Assembly: GCF_022581195.2 (NCBI RefSeq)
Contig: NC_061482.1
Span: 15,376,001 to 15,440,000, forward strand
Source of the DNA: Helicoverpa zea
Lineage: Eukaryota > Arthropoda > Insecta > Lepidoptera > Noctuidae
Length of the DNA stretch: 64,000 nt
Reading direction: 5' to 3'
Positions 17,656 through 30,600 of the stretch are shown here, piece after piece. The translations under genes were made by a program, and so were the position numbers. The stretch's first letter is position 1; every line of letters begins with the position of its first letter. A model generated the notes under the pieces. The model saw nothing but the letters and a program-made list of their open reading frames with translations. It ran no database searches and was not told where the DNA came from.

Positions 17656-20600
17656 CCAACACGTCACATATTTGCAAATTCAGGACATCTATGAATGAAT
17701 AATATGCATGTTAAAATTTGCTGAATGTTTTAATGAAAATTATACTAATCAGAAGTTCCTAGAATACCTACCTACTTATACACTGAAAAATTAATGAGCA
17801 TTATATTTGAATTTTTGAATCTATTTGCCAATAATTTTGCATTTCTATGTAATTTCTAAAAAGATTCGCGGTAATATGAAAAATTCAATTTTATATTTTA
17901 TGAAAATGATCACTGACTCTTAATTTTAGTATTTAATTAGCTTTTACAAAGAAGTAGGAACTTAATGTTTCTTCCGAATATCGATGTCCGATACCAAATA
18001 AAAAAGAAGAAGGCGAGAAATCGAACAATTCCACCGAACTAAAAATATAGTCCTCACTTTGTCCGTAAGTGTAATAAAACTTTCCTATAAGCTTGTTTAC
18101 AAGCAAACCTATTTACTATTTATGTACTGTAAACGGGAGGACAAAGGAAGTAGCCACATAGGACTGCACTGCTGCTATTCAAACTTGGGTTCGTGCGCCG
18201 AAGTATGACAATGCTTCAGTGTACGCCGATGTGAATACACCTTTAGGTACGGTTGTCGGGCCGGTAAGATGCTGCTTGGCTTAAGTCTTGTTTCTGGTAG
18301 GTGTAAGGATTTTTTTGGTAGTTATAATATATAAGGTAATTAAGTGGTTCAGTGGTATCTTTACAAAATTAATTATGGTGAAAACAAATTGGGATCTAAG
18401 TAGTGTGTTTGTTCCTTTTTCAAAGTTTTTGTTGGTGGTTGAGGTCTGAAAATTTTGATAATTTGCGTGCGTAGGCAGGTATGTTTTCATTGTTTATTGA
18501 AAGATTTAGAGATAATTAAGAAGTATTGACTGTGTTAGATTCAAGATAGAGAAGCCAATCTTACATTGTTCACCTGGTTAGACAGCTGACCAAGCTAGTG
18601 ATTGCTTTTTCAAATTAACGATGGATTAAAACCTAAGTACTATTCAATTTTAGGACCTCATTCACAAGAAATATTTCAGAAAATTATCCATAAAAGGCTT
18701 GTGTCTCAACATAGACTGAATTCAATAAGTTATTATAAACTAACGTGTCTCCTAAAACTTACCTAGTCACGCACGAGTAAATCCAACATCCAACTCGGCA
18801 GCAGCATCTTAGCGGCACCACCAACCGTTATTGTTCCCAACGGGGCTCCGCGCGAAATTCAGCGCACTACGCCAACACACCTACACTTTGCAAACTTTAT
18901 TGCTCACAAATTGTATGCATTATTTATTTAATTTGAAAGCGAAGAAACCCAAGCGCGATCATACGCCTCTGCGCGGAATGAGGGCGAGAGAATGCAAAAA
19001 TATAAATAAGTCCGCTGTTCTACTGTAAAAGGTAATGCTGTATTGTTTTGTTTATTGCGATTTTTAAGGGCTTTTATTGCATGGAAGTACAGGAACTCGT
19101 GGAATCTACCTTTGTACTGGCGTGGAAGATGAGGAAGATAATGGTATCTGCCTTCTGGCCTTATAAGAGTTAAGTTGCACCTGTCAGCCTGATGGACTAA
19201 TGAAACAAATGAAAACCTTGCTCAACGTTCCATTTTTTTATAATGTAGGTACTGTTTCAAGATATTTTCTTATTATCGTAGACATGTCTTAAAGCTATGA
19301 GAGTCTATGATAATTTAGCCGATGGGAAAAGTAAGACGGGTACCTTATTTCTTTGGAAACAATCTGAATCTACGAGACTCAAGTATTTACCAACTCACTG
19401 TACCGAATGTTTTGTGCAATTGACAGCAGTCAGTTGTCAAGGGGAAAATTCCGTTGTTTGTACTGATTGAAAGCGTGTCCCAACTATACAATTCTTTAAT
19501 AATTATTTGCAAAATGACAGTTTTTTTCCTCGACAGTGTACGTTTAGTAATGCCGCATTGGTAAGGAGTTATTGGATACACGATCAAAGATTTCAGGAAT
19601 ACCTAACATTATAGTTGTGTACCTATCATACCTATCCGTAAAAATACTAAAACGACTACAATCTTACTAACTCTTAAAACAAGAAAACGGTTTCAGGTTT
19701 TAATTCTTCCCCTATAAAACGTTAAAAAAAACACACTTCCCTCACACGTTTACCACTTTATACCCGTCTACTTTCCACTGCAGGTTTCCCCGTATATATA
19801 TTAAGTGAAATTGCTTCGTTACCTACGATAATGAGTTAGTTAACAGCACAATTGTTTTGATACAAACTTGCGTTGCTGTAACGAGCGTCATTTGTCTCGG
19901 TCGCGGCAGCCATCTTGGGGAGAAAATACTGATGGACGTCAAAAGTGTTTGGGCGAACTGTTTTGGGTATTTTTAATAATTTTGCAAAAAGAAAGAGGTT
20001 GTTAATTCGGATGTTTGATTTTCTAAAGTTTAATTTGTATGGTGAGATGGTATTTTGGGAGATGATATAGAATTTTGAAATTTTTTCCTGTCATGAAATT
20101 ATCCATAAAGTCACTGATGAGTTTTTTACCATTTCTTATTTCAAAATACATAAATCTCTACAATTATTTAAACTTCTTCAACAACATTGTAGGCACTGAT
20201 ATAATCACATTTTAATAATGTGTATTGCAACCACGGGCGACTAAAAAGTCTGTGATTGCAAGAAAACAACAAAATATTACGTAGAGTAGGTAACCTTCCA
20301 GCAAATTCTTTTGAGAAATATTAAAATGTACCTAAAAGATTATTCTCCCCAGAAAACAAAACACTGTAGCAAGCCAATCTTGAAATACAAACATAATATT
20401 TGATTGTTATTACATTTACAACGTAATTCCTTGTTCTTCCCTCACCTATTCGCATAAAATATAATCGCTATGCAATTTCTTTGAAATAATACACATAAGA
20501 TGACTTTGAATTGTTGTTTTAGCCAGATATATAGATTTTAGCCTTACAGTAGGTATCAGGGCAGTTTAAGATTGAATCCCGGAATCTATGAAGAAAACTC

Positions 20601-21837
20601 TTTGTGAACTGTTAATTATATCATAGTGTATCTAGTAAAAAAGAGAAAAGTGAAAAAAAGAAAATCCATGAATAACATTTAACAGAAAATAACCAAATGG
20701 TCAATCAAATCACCATCTGCAAAAAAGACAGTGGGTAAGTTTGTCATGTAACAGTCAAAATGTCAAAACAATCCTTCAAACCAGTTTTTTTACATACTAG
20801 CAACATTTTGACGTCACGAATCAAAACAAATGATGCACAAAGCCATTGAAATCAACGATGCACAACATAAACATCACGCCGGCCCATAAACAATAAGTTT
20901 CTACTTGTATGAATAACCCCTCGAATCAAAAACTCCAAGTAAAAAATCATACTCATAATAATATATCGAAATATGATGGGGACTGCGCACCAAATCCAAA
21001 AATCACCCAACTAAGCTTGGCAGTACAAGCGATATGCAACTTTATTACTACAGAGTAGAGTTGGTAAATAGTGATGATCAGTTTTTGGGGTGCGAATATA
21101 AAGTGGTAAAATTCGGTGTGCATTTCTGAACATATGGATCCATTAAGCAGGTTTAGAATCGTTAGCAAATTAATGTAAACAATACTATAGTTAGCCAGAT
21201 TTTGTACTGCAAGGCGGATTTGTTACAATGCTGCATATTTTTGATTTTCCAAGCATATTCCGTTACCCGCTTTTGATCTCTGGGGGAGTTAGTTCACAAG
21301 CAGCTGAACGATTATTTGTTTCAGTCAGTTGCACTCTATTGTCGTACAATACAATAGGTGTAAGATGGTTGAATATATTTTACACTTATTCTACGTATCA
21401 AATACACTATTTCATTTCTATTTGTGACGTGTGCTGTATTAGATTTACAGCCTTACTTATAAACTTTGCTTAAGCAAATCTTAACTAATGTACCCATATA
21501 TTTAAGCACTACTTAAGGCTTCAAGTAGTAATTAGTTAAAATGATGCTTAGATGATTTTTATAAGTAAGGCTGTTAATTTCTTTCTTTCCACATTATATG
21601 ATAAAATACCTTACATAAAAAAAACTTACATATTAGTTGCATCGACCATTGAAGTAAATATATCTATAAATAACCCAGTAAATTCTTTCATTAGTTACTG
21701 AAGACCATTTTCTCTGTATTTTTTTTTATTACAGACATTGCCAAAATTAGAAGTAAATCATTTTATTTACCCATTAAAATCACACACTGACATCAATCAA
21801 ACGATTACACGTCCTCTCTAAGACAATATGAGAGACC
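17656..21837. other. gene-poor DNA; weak CpG-rich patch near 18.76-19.0 kb
   Basis: Mostly AT-rich. The stretch 18763-18990 is richer in CpG and on the minus strand ends at a GTAAGT donor (18757-18762); see findings. A full TGACGTCA lies at 20809-20816 without a promoter context. A minus-strand CCAAGATGGC at 19909-19918 opens only a 25-codon frame. No exon is supported. Confidence 0.35.
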
Positions 21838-22180
21838 AAAAAAAACCGCCAAGTGCGAGTCAACGAATGTGCATCAAGGGTTCCGTATCTTATCTATAAA
21901 ATTGCGTTTTTTTATGTTTATCTATTTATCCATTTATGCACAGTACATATGTCCGAAGAAATAATAACACAAAATAGTAGAAAGGTACAGCTTATTTCTA
22001 ATGAAATCTCCTTCAGCCGGCCCGTAGTATTTGAAGCTACAACGGCTAATGTTTTTTGTGATAACTTTTTACTGTCTAACTATCACTGTTCATGTGATAT
22101 AGCCTGGTGACAGACCAACGGACTTCAAAGTCTCAGTATTAGGGTCTCATTTTCCCTTTAGCCACGGAACCTTAAAAACA
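21838..22180 (+). repeat. lepidopteran interspersed repeat (ccgccaagtgcgagtc ... cacggaacct)
   Basis: It begins aaaccgccaagtgcgagtc, continues agggttccgta, then tgtctaactatcactgttca, gtgatatagcctggtgacag, tcagtattagggtctc and cacggaaccttaaaaac. This is the ordered landmark set of a widespread lepidopteran repeat. The middle is diverged. The transposon class is not certain. Confidence 0.75.
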
Positions 22181-22526
22181 AATAACACGTTGGCGTATTC
22201 GTAAATTATAAATAATGTTTCTGCACCAAATGCGATTCCCGTGTTTTAGTTGCGCCCCGAAAGCGATGCTCACTTATCTGAGAAACCTGTCTTGTGCAAA
22301 ACCTTTTTCCCCGTGATATTGTTATTACAATCATAACAATAGAACGCTAATTTTGTGTGCGATATTTAGAGTTGCACATTGCAAACTTTTATACACAGGT
22401 ACATCGACGATTTATTTTAAAGTTTCTAGTTTTAAAGTCGTCAGTTTTTTTAAACAAGTTTATTAATAGTCACATTAAAATTACAAAGTAAACTGTTGTT
22501 TTATGATAAACGGTCGTTTTTGTTGT

Positions 22527-22705
22527 CGGTTAACTTGGTCTTAGTCGACCGATAGTTTGTTTGGGCTCATAAATCAGTATGAAGATGAATGGTAGTACGC
22601 ACATTACAACGATCTGATGACTGAAAACTTTGATTGACCAGCTGAAAAAAATACTAGTCATGGGGTCAACTGTCGGTCGACTGTTTAGTCGGCAGTATGC
22701 AGGTA
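22527..22705. mobile_element. MITE of the 'gcaaacttttagtcgg' family, diverged copy
   Basis: Left arm agtcgaccgatagtttgttt then gggctcataaatcagtatga; right arm ends ctgtcggtcgactgtttagt. The interior shares atgaatggtagtacgcacat and tgactgaaaactttgattga with the copy at 43.2 kb. The termini are degraded. Confidence 0.65.
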
Positions 22706-25700
22706 GGGTTAGAACTGTACTTGAAATAACTTGAGCTAAATGTGACGGTGAAATTAGCGTTGTCATTTAGTTTGAGGAATATGAAGGGAGTGTGAAGCCA
22801 CACTTGACTGGGTTAACTTGGTTTAAGTTTAGCTATGCCCAATTGTAAAGCCTTTTAGAGAATATATTTAGTTTCTAAACATTGAGTATTCTGATTATTT
22901 CTTTTTGGATTTCATGAAGCTATTTTTTGATGACAACCAATGTCATATTTTTTTTATAAATTACGAGTCTATGAATGTATGAAAGAGTGTCTGTCTTCTT
23001 TCTAATATTAGGAATGCTTTTATATGTTTATAGATAGCACGTATTTTCTCGTGTAGTAAGTACACTTTAGAAAATGCTACGACGTAGCGTGGCGATATGT
23101 TATGTTAGTAAAAATAAAATACTACGGCGTAGCGTTTGCCACGTTAATAAAAAATACTACGCCGTAGCACCAAATTAATTCGTCACTATTTCAAAAACTG
23201 CCCTTAATATTTATTTTAATCGGTTTAAACAAATCCGCCGCTCATCCGCCTAAAGGCAGAAACGAAACGTCACAGGTTCACACAGAGTAATCAGATCAGG
23301 GGCACAAGTGAAATTGAATCGGCACCGACTTGACCCGCTCCAACTTAACTGCCAAGCTAAATTATGCTTAATTCTTTTTCATTTAGAGTGTAAAATCCGT
23401 TGAAAAATTATCAAACAACGCGGTAACGAAAATCAGACTTTATAGCTTTAGGAATAAAGTTGAGATTACAATGAGGGTGTTGATGTGTGCTTAAACAGGG
23501 GTGACCGGTAGATCAATGCTTATTTGTGTCTAATAGGAAAAAAACAACAGATGTAGGCATTTCACGGGTATAATAATGTACTTAGTCGGATTTTTATGGT
23601 GCCTTTGATCTGGTGCGGTCTCCGTTGGGTTCTGCGCGAGTAGCCGGGGTCCCTAGCGAGTTTATTGTTTGGACACCAATTGTATGGCTAAGAGACTCCT
23701 CATGTTTTTTCGTGTGCAGAATTTTTGGACCTTAATGGTAAACGTATGATGTTACATACAAGGGACTGTTGACATCTGACAGTTGTGTCTTTGATCATCA
23801 AATCTGGTTGTTAACTTTTTAGTATGAATTCACATAATTTTAAATTGTTGAGAACAACTTTATTTCTTACGATTTTACTCAAATTTTGAGCTCAACTTAA
23901 AGAAAAATACAACTAAGTAGATATTTTGGAGTAACCTTTTTTTGATAATAAATATGTGACAGCAAACAAATCAGCAATAAAAGTAATAACAAGAAGATTT
24001 TTATCTCAAACTTAATACTTAACAAAAAATAAGGCTAAAGCACAGCAATTGAATTTCAACCGATCATATCATCCCTCCGACAGCCGCGAATCCTTTTTCA
24101 ATCTGGCAACTTTATCAAAGACGGTTATTGGCTTACTGGCAACATTTTGACATAACGATGTGTGACGTAAGAGTATCTGAAGATCTGAGGGTCCTCTGAT
24201 CCTATTTAGCACTCGGAACTTAGATGTTAGTGTAAAAACTTTTTAGTTGATTTAAATTTTGGTCATTTTTAAGATGACGAATTTATTGTAATTTTAGACT
24301 GGTTTTAATGACGAATGGGAATTTTCAGTAAGTTTGGAGGAAGGTCTTTATTATTTGTAACGATTAACTTGAGGCTATTTTGAAAAATACAATGTAGGTA
24401 TTTAACGACGACGTAATTTTATTAGATTGAAGACAGGTTTATTTTTTGTCAGTGTGGTCTTGCTTATTTACACTTTCCTCTTACTGGCTCTTACTAATAA
24501 AATTAAAACAAAAGATCAATCGTAACACAATCTATTACGATAATTTTAATCACACAAAGCTACAGTAACAGCCCGAACTCGATCAGATAACTTTAAGAGT
24601 AATATTAACGCGATCAAAAACAAATAATCGCGACCTTTGTGCTCACCCTTATAACGAGATGTAATATAACATACTCGATTATACACCCTTAAAATTATTT
24701 CTATCATAACCCTAACATACCTTCGAATTTAGTTTTAGACTCTATTTTGTGTGTGTTAGAGTTCAATTTGGATTGGAGATAGATTTTTGGTAATTTTGAT
24801 GGGTGATGTGCGAATAGTTGTGAAGCTTGTATGGCCATTTGTTAGTTGCTTAGATTATTGAAATGAGGATAAGAATATTTGGTGACGTGAATGCATGAGT
24901 AGGCTGGATAGTTGTAGAAACGAAAATATTAAGGGCTATACAAATCAAAATGTATGTTAATTGCAGGAAATAAAATTATGTGGGAATCCTAAACACCTAA
25001 ATACTTTAAAAAATGTATCCTATTAATTTGCTAACCAGAGTTCAACTTTTATTACTTAGTATAGTAGATAGTGTTATCTAAATGAGTTTTCTTCTCTTAG
25101 CCAGAGTTCTTACTTTTAGTATGTAGATAGTGTGCCCATTTAAATGAACAAACAAAATACAATGCTATGATGCAAGATTATAGGCCACTTTTTAACCAGT
25201 TACTGTAAAATTATTCTCCCAGAACGTGGAGTAAAACCGCTTGGCACATCTAACGAATAAAACGAAAACTATCCACAATTCTATTCCAGCAGCAACTAGG
25301 TATCCCCACGGACCACACAAATCGGGCGGGCGTTGCGCGTCTAATTTCATTGTTATTACACATACATTTGCGAGGGGTGAATTTTTTGCTAATCACCATC
25401 AGACGTTGACACACATTGTTCAATTGCTGTTCAGACAGCTTTCGAACGACTGTCAAATGTTTTATACTGTTTCTTCAGAATGGGGGTATGGTTATCTTCA
25501 AAGTATAGTGATGGTAAATAATCATTAATTTGAAGAAGTAAAGAGGCTAATGTGTTTTTTTTAAGTTTCTTTCACTGAAAATTACAAAACCTATGTATTT
25601 TTTCGAAATAAAAAATGATGATGCAAATGGTCTGAGGCCTCGTATTGTAAGGGTTGTAATCTTTCTTATTCAAAAGACTACCTATAATATATTATTCTAT

Positions 25701-27549
25701 GTCGAGCTCGTGTCCAGTCCGATGCCGCAGTTTGAACACCTGAGTTAGCAAGTTAAGCTTTTGGAATAGTTCTCCGAAAACTTGATGGTACTATATTTTG
25801 AGTCTAAGCGTGCATGTGGTCCTTACCTTTCTGGCTACTCCGCCCGCCACCCGTCACCCGCTGGAACCAATAGGTAAAACAATGGTGTTTGTTCAGCGAC
25901 TCGAGAAAAAATTACGAAAATTATATGCGGTGTCATTTTTACTCCTTTGTTAATCATTGGGGTAGGACATACATCAGTCGGACCCATGCTGATTCAGTCT
26001 TACATGGTCAAAGGTCTGAAAGGGTCTGAAGGGTCTTGCCAGTCAAGTTAAGTATGCGTCAAATGTAAGAGGGAACATAATATAGTTACACTACATATTT
26101 TCAGTCTTTATGAAATTTTATCTTTAGTTACTTAAAAAAGATATTATACGAAATTCAGAATTCCAGAAACATTATGTAAATTCAATGTTTTACCGACGTA
26201 AATAAAAGCGTTTGTTGCGGCAACAGTAGAAATACGCCGCCGTAATTTATTAAGTTTTCTTGGAAAACTGGTTCTCAGAATACTTGTAGTACTGGTGAAC
26301 GTGAAAAATAGGCTTTTTTATCTATTTCTTTTAAAATTCAAATTGAAGTGTCACTGCTTATAGGCACGAAAAGGTTCATTTGTTTTAGGTATCGATTGTA
26401 AAAAATGTTAAGTGCGAAATTATAAAGTTTAACTATCAGTTTTTTCTAAATACAACAATTTTATTAGCACTTTCTTCATACATTTTCATTGAACAGGTAA
26501 ACAAAACATATCAAATAAACATTACAGAAACAAAGACATATTTAGAACACACGTCGATAAACTCGACTTTTCCGAACTAGCAACACCTATCAGTCGGCCT
26601 TAGCGTGCAGTGCAACGACCCACTTCTTTCTTTGCATTCCGTGGTATTAATAAATACCACACGAGCTAAGAATAGTGATCACCCCACCCCTTTGCCACCC
26701 TTGTTCATAAATATACAAAGAATGTGTACGCGAAAGAACTCTTGCAAGGTAACTGTAACTGTGGTCATTTTCACAATCATACGTTAGCATTTCACTATAG
26801 TATAAAACAAAGGCGATTTTTCTGTCCCTATATCCCTATGCCACTTTGTACGTATGTCATTTTCATGCGTTTTTTTTAAATAGTTAGAGTGATTAAAGAG
26901 GAAGGGTATATATGTATAATAACATACGTATAGTGATGAAATACTGTTATCCCGTGAGCATAAAGCTACTACTGTCACGAAGTAAGGAAAGATGGTCCTA
27001 GATGCCACAATGCGGGTAGATCAGGCGCCTTCTTCTATGTCAAATACGTACGGTGAGCATGACCAAAATGATCAGTTACGAGTGAACTAACGAGGTGATT
27101 GGGATCTTTGAGACATCTGTCAACGGATTTTTGGTATTACCTACAAGACAAGTCCGGGTCCAAGAGTGAAGACAGTAACGTTCCTCGTCGCCCGCACACC
27201 CGCATTTAGGCGCGCTATTTTCTTAGGAGATTTTCCGTTATGACACCTCCGCTAGTCATTTTGTTCTCCATGACTACTGAAATCCCAATAAATATTGAAC
27301 TTTAACCTTTAGAAACAAAGTTGAAATCAATTTGACAGCTTAATGTGCAGTGAAGGACACCAGTCCTTACGTGCAGCATTATTTCAAAGTCAAGTTCTTT
27401 GGTAATCATGACATGATAATCATACCTATGAACAAGGTACATTGGAAATCTTGGTCAAGTTCTTACCAAGCTTTAAGGTCGTTCAGTACATTGCGGTACT
27501 TTCTGCTGAAGAATGCACAGAAACCATTTTATGCGCAAGGAGTATTTGA
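22706..27549. other. gene-poor DNA with GCTACGNCGTAGC palindromes
   Basis: It contains three odd palindromes (23076-23088, 23122-23132, 23157-23167; see findings). GC-richer patches occur at 23610-23690 and 25820-25870. The latter has a minus-strand AAAG/GTAAGG donor-like site, but no supported exon. Confidence 0.35.
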
Positions 27550-27690
27550 CCGTATTGGGTTGCCCGGGTAACTGGGTTGAGGAGATCAGATAGACAGTCG
27601 CTCCTTGTAAAATACTGGTACTCAGCTACATGTAGTTAGACTGGAAGCCGACCCCAACATAGTTGGTAAAAAGCTCGGGAGATTATGAGT
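27550..27690 (+). repeat. tRNA-SINE, 5'-truncated
   Basis: Landmarks in order: attgggttgcccgggtaact, gggttgaggagatcagatag, cagtcgctccttgtaaaata, ctggtactcagc, gactggaagccgaccccaac and aaaagctcgggagatta. It is well conserved. Confidence 0.85.
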
Positions 27691-30600
27691 ATATGGCCGC
27701 AGTGCGTGAGAGTTTTGCTTCACTTTAGGCCAAGCATCCTAAGTCCTTCATAATGGTCTATCTTGACGTAGTGTTTAAAAGTATTTTCACCTATTTTAAT
27801 CTAATCAAACGTATCGTGCGTCCTTCATACAAACTGTGCAAAAAAATACCTACTTACAAAAAATATATATTTTAGAGTCAAGTTAAGCCAGTTTACGTCT
27901 AGCATTATACCCGTAACCTATTTCACCATTTCGATTTCAAGGTGTTCCAACTACGTTAGACATCTTAGCCTAACACCTGATCCATCTCGTTTCTAAGCTA
28001 TCCTGAAGACCTTAGCTCATATAAAAAGGCGCCGAGTCTTAAGAAGGTGTAATTTCTACGTAATATTGAAAATCAAAGTGAATTTTGTTCACGTAAGAGG
28101 GATTTACTTAGTTGGCTGTCTTTATATGAGCCGAAGTAAGTGCATTGGTTTTACGGTACAAGTTATAAGATTTAGGGATTTTTGTGCTGATTACGGTCGT
28201 CCGGGTGCTATTTCTTAGAGCCTCAGCCCAGATAGTTTATAAGGTACCTGTGAACAAATCTAGTCGTTGTTATGTACGTAGTTTATTCATAGCCATAATG
28301 ATTTACAGGCTCGATTAAACTATCGCCAACTAAAAGTTTGCGGTGTGTGGAGTTCGTCAAAGTGAATATTCGTCGAAAGTAAATATAATAATATTTTTCT
28401 TTCAAGTATATTTTTTTTAAGCAGTGATTTGACCATGTCCACAAATTCATAATTCGACGAAAACAATCTCTTCTCAGTGACCAAAGATATTGGACATCAC
28501 GTGGACACATTTTGAATTTAAATATATGTGATATTAACACTAATCATGAAACCGCCACGCTTCACTAACATGATCCCCATATCCTTACAGCCCGCGAGCA
28601 ACCACGTGCACCGCTTATTTGTCACTGGACGCTAGACGGCGCAATATCTCACATAAAACATACCAGCCATATTAAAATTTAAATAACCGCACTTGTATGC
28701 AGCAGTAAGTGGATCAGGTTAAAGTGCAATGAGCGGAAGACCCTCATGCATGCACCTATGTACTTGACTTGCAACATTTTTATACGTTACTTATTTAAAA
28801 AGAAGACAAAATGCGGTCTGGTTTGTGGCGGATTTTTCTGGTGAACGTGATTTTGTTGGGTAAAAATATTATTTAGAGGCTACGTGTATGTGTAAGCATC
28901 ATATTGGACTCATAAAACAATCACTTCATAATGTTTTATTTGGGTAGGTAATTGACGATAGTTGAAAGAGATGAAATTGTATAAAAATCCTGCTCATACA
29001 TGTGTCTACATCTTTGTTTAGAAACAAATGAAGTAAAGTACAATAGCTAAAACAAGAAGTATCTACAATAACTCGTTTTTGAGTAGCGCCAAAATACTAC
29101 TTACAGCGCTACAGTACTAACCTAAAAACATGACCATCAAAAAATCCGAAAGTAGGTAACACTCCAACGAAAAAAACAAGCTAAAACAAAACACTGCCAG
29201 CACACGAACAGAATACTCGCATATCATTGCAATTTACTAGCGAAACTTTCCACCTAATTTGTTGGAACAATGCGTCAACAACTGCTGCTCAGAATGGGAT
29301 CATAAACTGGCATAATGGAGGGTACCGTCTAACAACCCAGGGAAGTCTTAATCTCCTAAATAAAATATCAGGAAGAAATCACGGGGCAACGGGTGCGCCA
29401 GCGAAGCAAGTTTATAGCACGTGAATTGAACACATATTAAAACTTTTCAGTTGCTTTTGTTACGCTATACCAAGTTTTCGGCAGTAAAATTTTTCGGACG
29501 CTCCTGTATGTTTTTCGTAGTATCGTTTTATTTTATGCTCCATTTTGTTAGATAAGCTATAGTGCCTTTGGAGGCGGAATATGGAATTTCTGGTAGTTTC
29601 TGTGAGCTGAGAAGATTAAAACGTTGTTCGTATACACAGTCAGTGTTGCAAATACTGGATTTGTTTTTTCGTAGTAATCAAAGTAAGTGTCGTTTCCAAA
29701 AGTTTTCTATTCTGTAATATATTGAATTATTTTAGCTCAAAGTTCTTTTTATATTGCTGCATTAATCATATGGTCATCATGTACGAGCGATCTATTTTAT
29801 AAATTTTTCAGTTACGTACCTACCAGTTCAATGTTTTCTATTTTGAGCCAGTGCTTTACTATTACTAATAGGTACTATAGTAATGTATTTTAATAAAGCA
29901 GTTTTATAGTAATATGGCAAATAAGTATATGTAAGCCGATGAACTATTAATTATTTAACTTAGACACTGTTTTACTTTGTTGCAACGTGCATCTTCAGCA
30001 AGCAAATATTAATTTACTTAGTAACATATAATAATATTTTACACGTCCTATTCCTCGTATTATATCCTTAAAGGTATATTAAAATTTCACATTAACTAAG
30101 AAGCATTAAAAATTCTACATTTAAAATGTTTCCTTTGTGAGGTAAAGCATGCACGTATCAATCGCGTTTAATATGCAACGCGGCAAAGAACTGGCTCCGG
30201 CGTAATAACAAGTTTAGCAAGTTCTCAATTTATTCATTTAGCCAGCCTTCATAACCTCGCCTTTCAGGACTAAGGTCCCTAAGGACTATGAAATATTCTT
30301 TTTTTCAGCCACAAAGACATAATTAAACCCCAAGGATAACAATTCGGAGCCTCGTACTGTATTCTCTTTTGTGCGCGAATTTTGAATTTTAATGCGCGCG
30401 AGTTCCGATCCCACGCCACTTGATCGTGCAGGAAAAGTAACTGCCGATGCAGGATACTATTAGAATACTACATTTTTGTGTAATACCTCTATTAATTTTC
30501 AATTGGTGCGTTTTTTAATCGTGTCTCTAAGCGATTTTGCAGCCGTTTTTTTTTCCAGAATTGCTCGAGGACATGAAATTATCGTCTGGCTAATGACTTA

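Noticed and set aside
19894..19918. Minus-strand CCAAGATGGCTGCC as a YY1/Pho site or a translation start
   Set aside because: The frame is only 25 codons without a donor, and one motif alone is weak evidence. The CCAAGATGGCG at 49074 fails in the same way.
20809..20816. TGACGTCA as a second CRE promoter
   Set aside because: No initiator, CpG enrichment or exon nearby; a single 8-mer can occur by chance.
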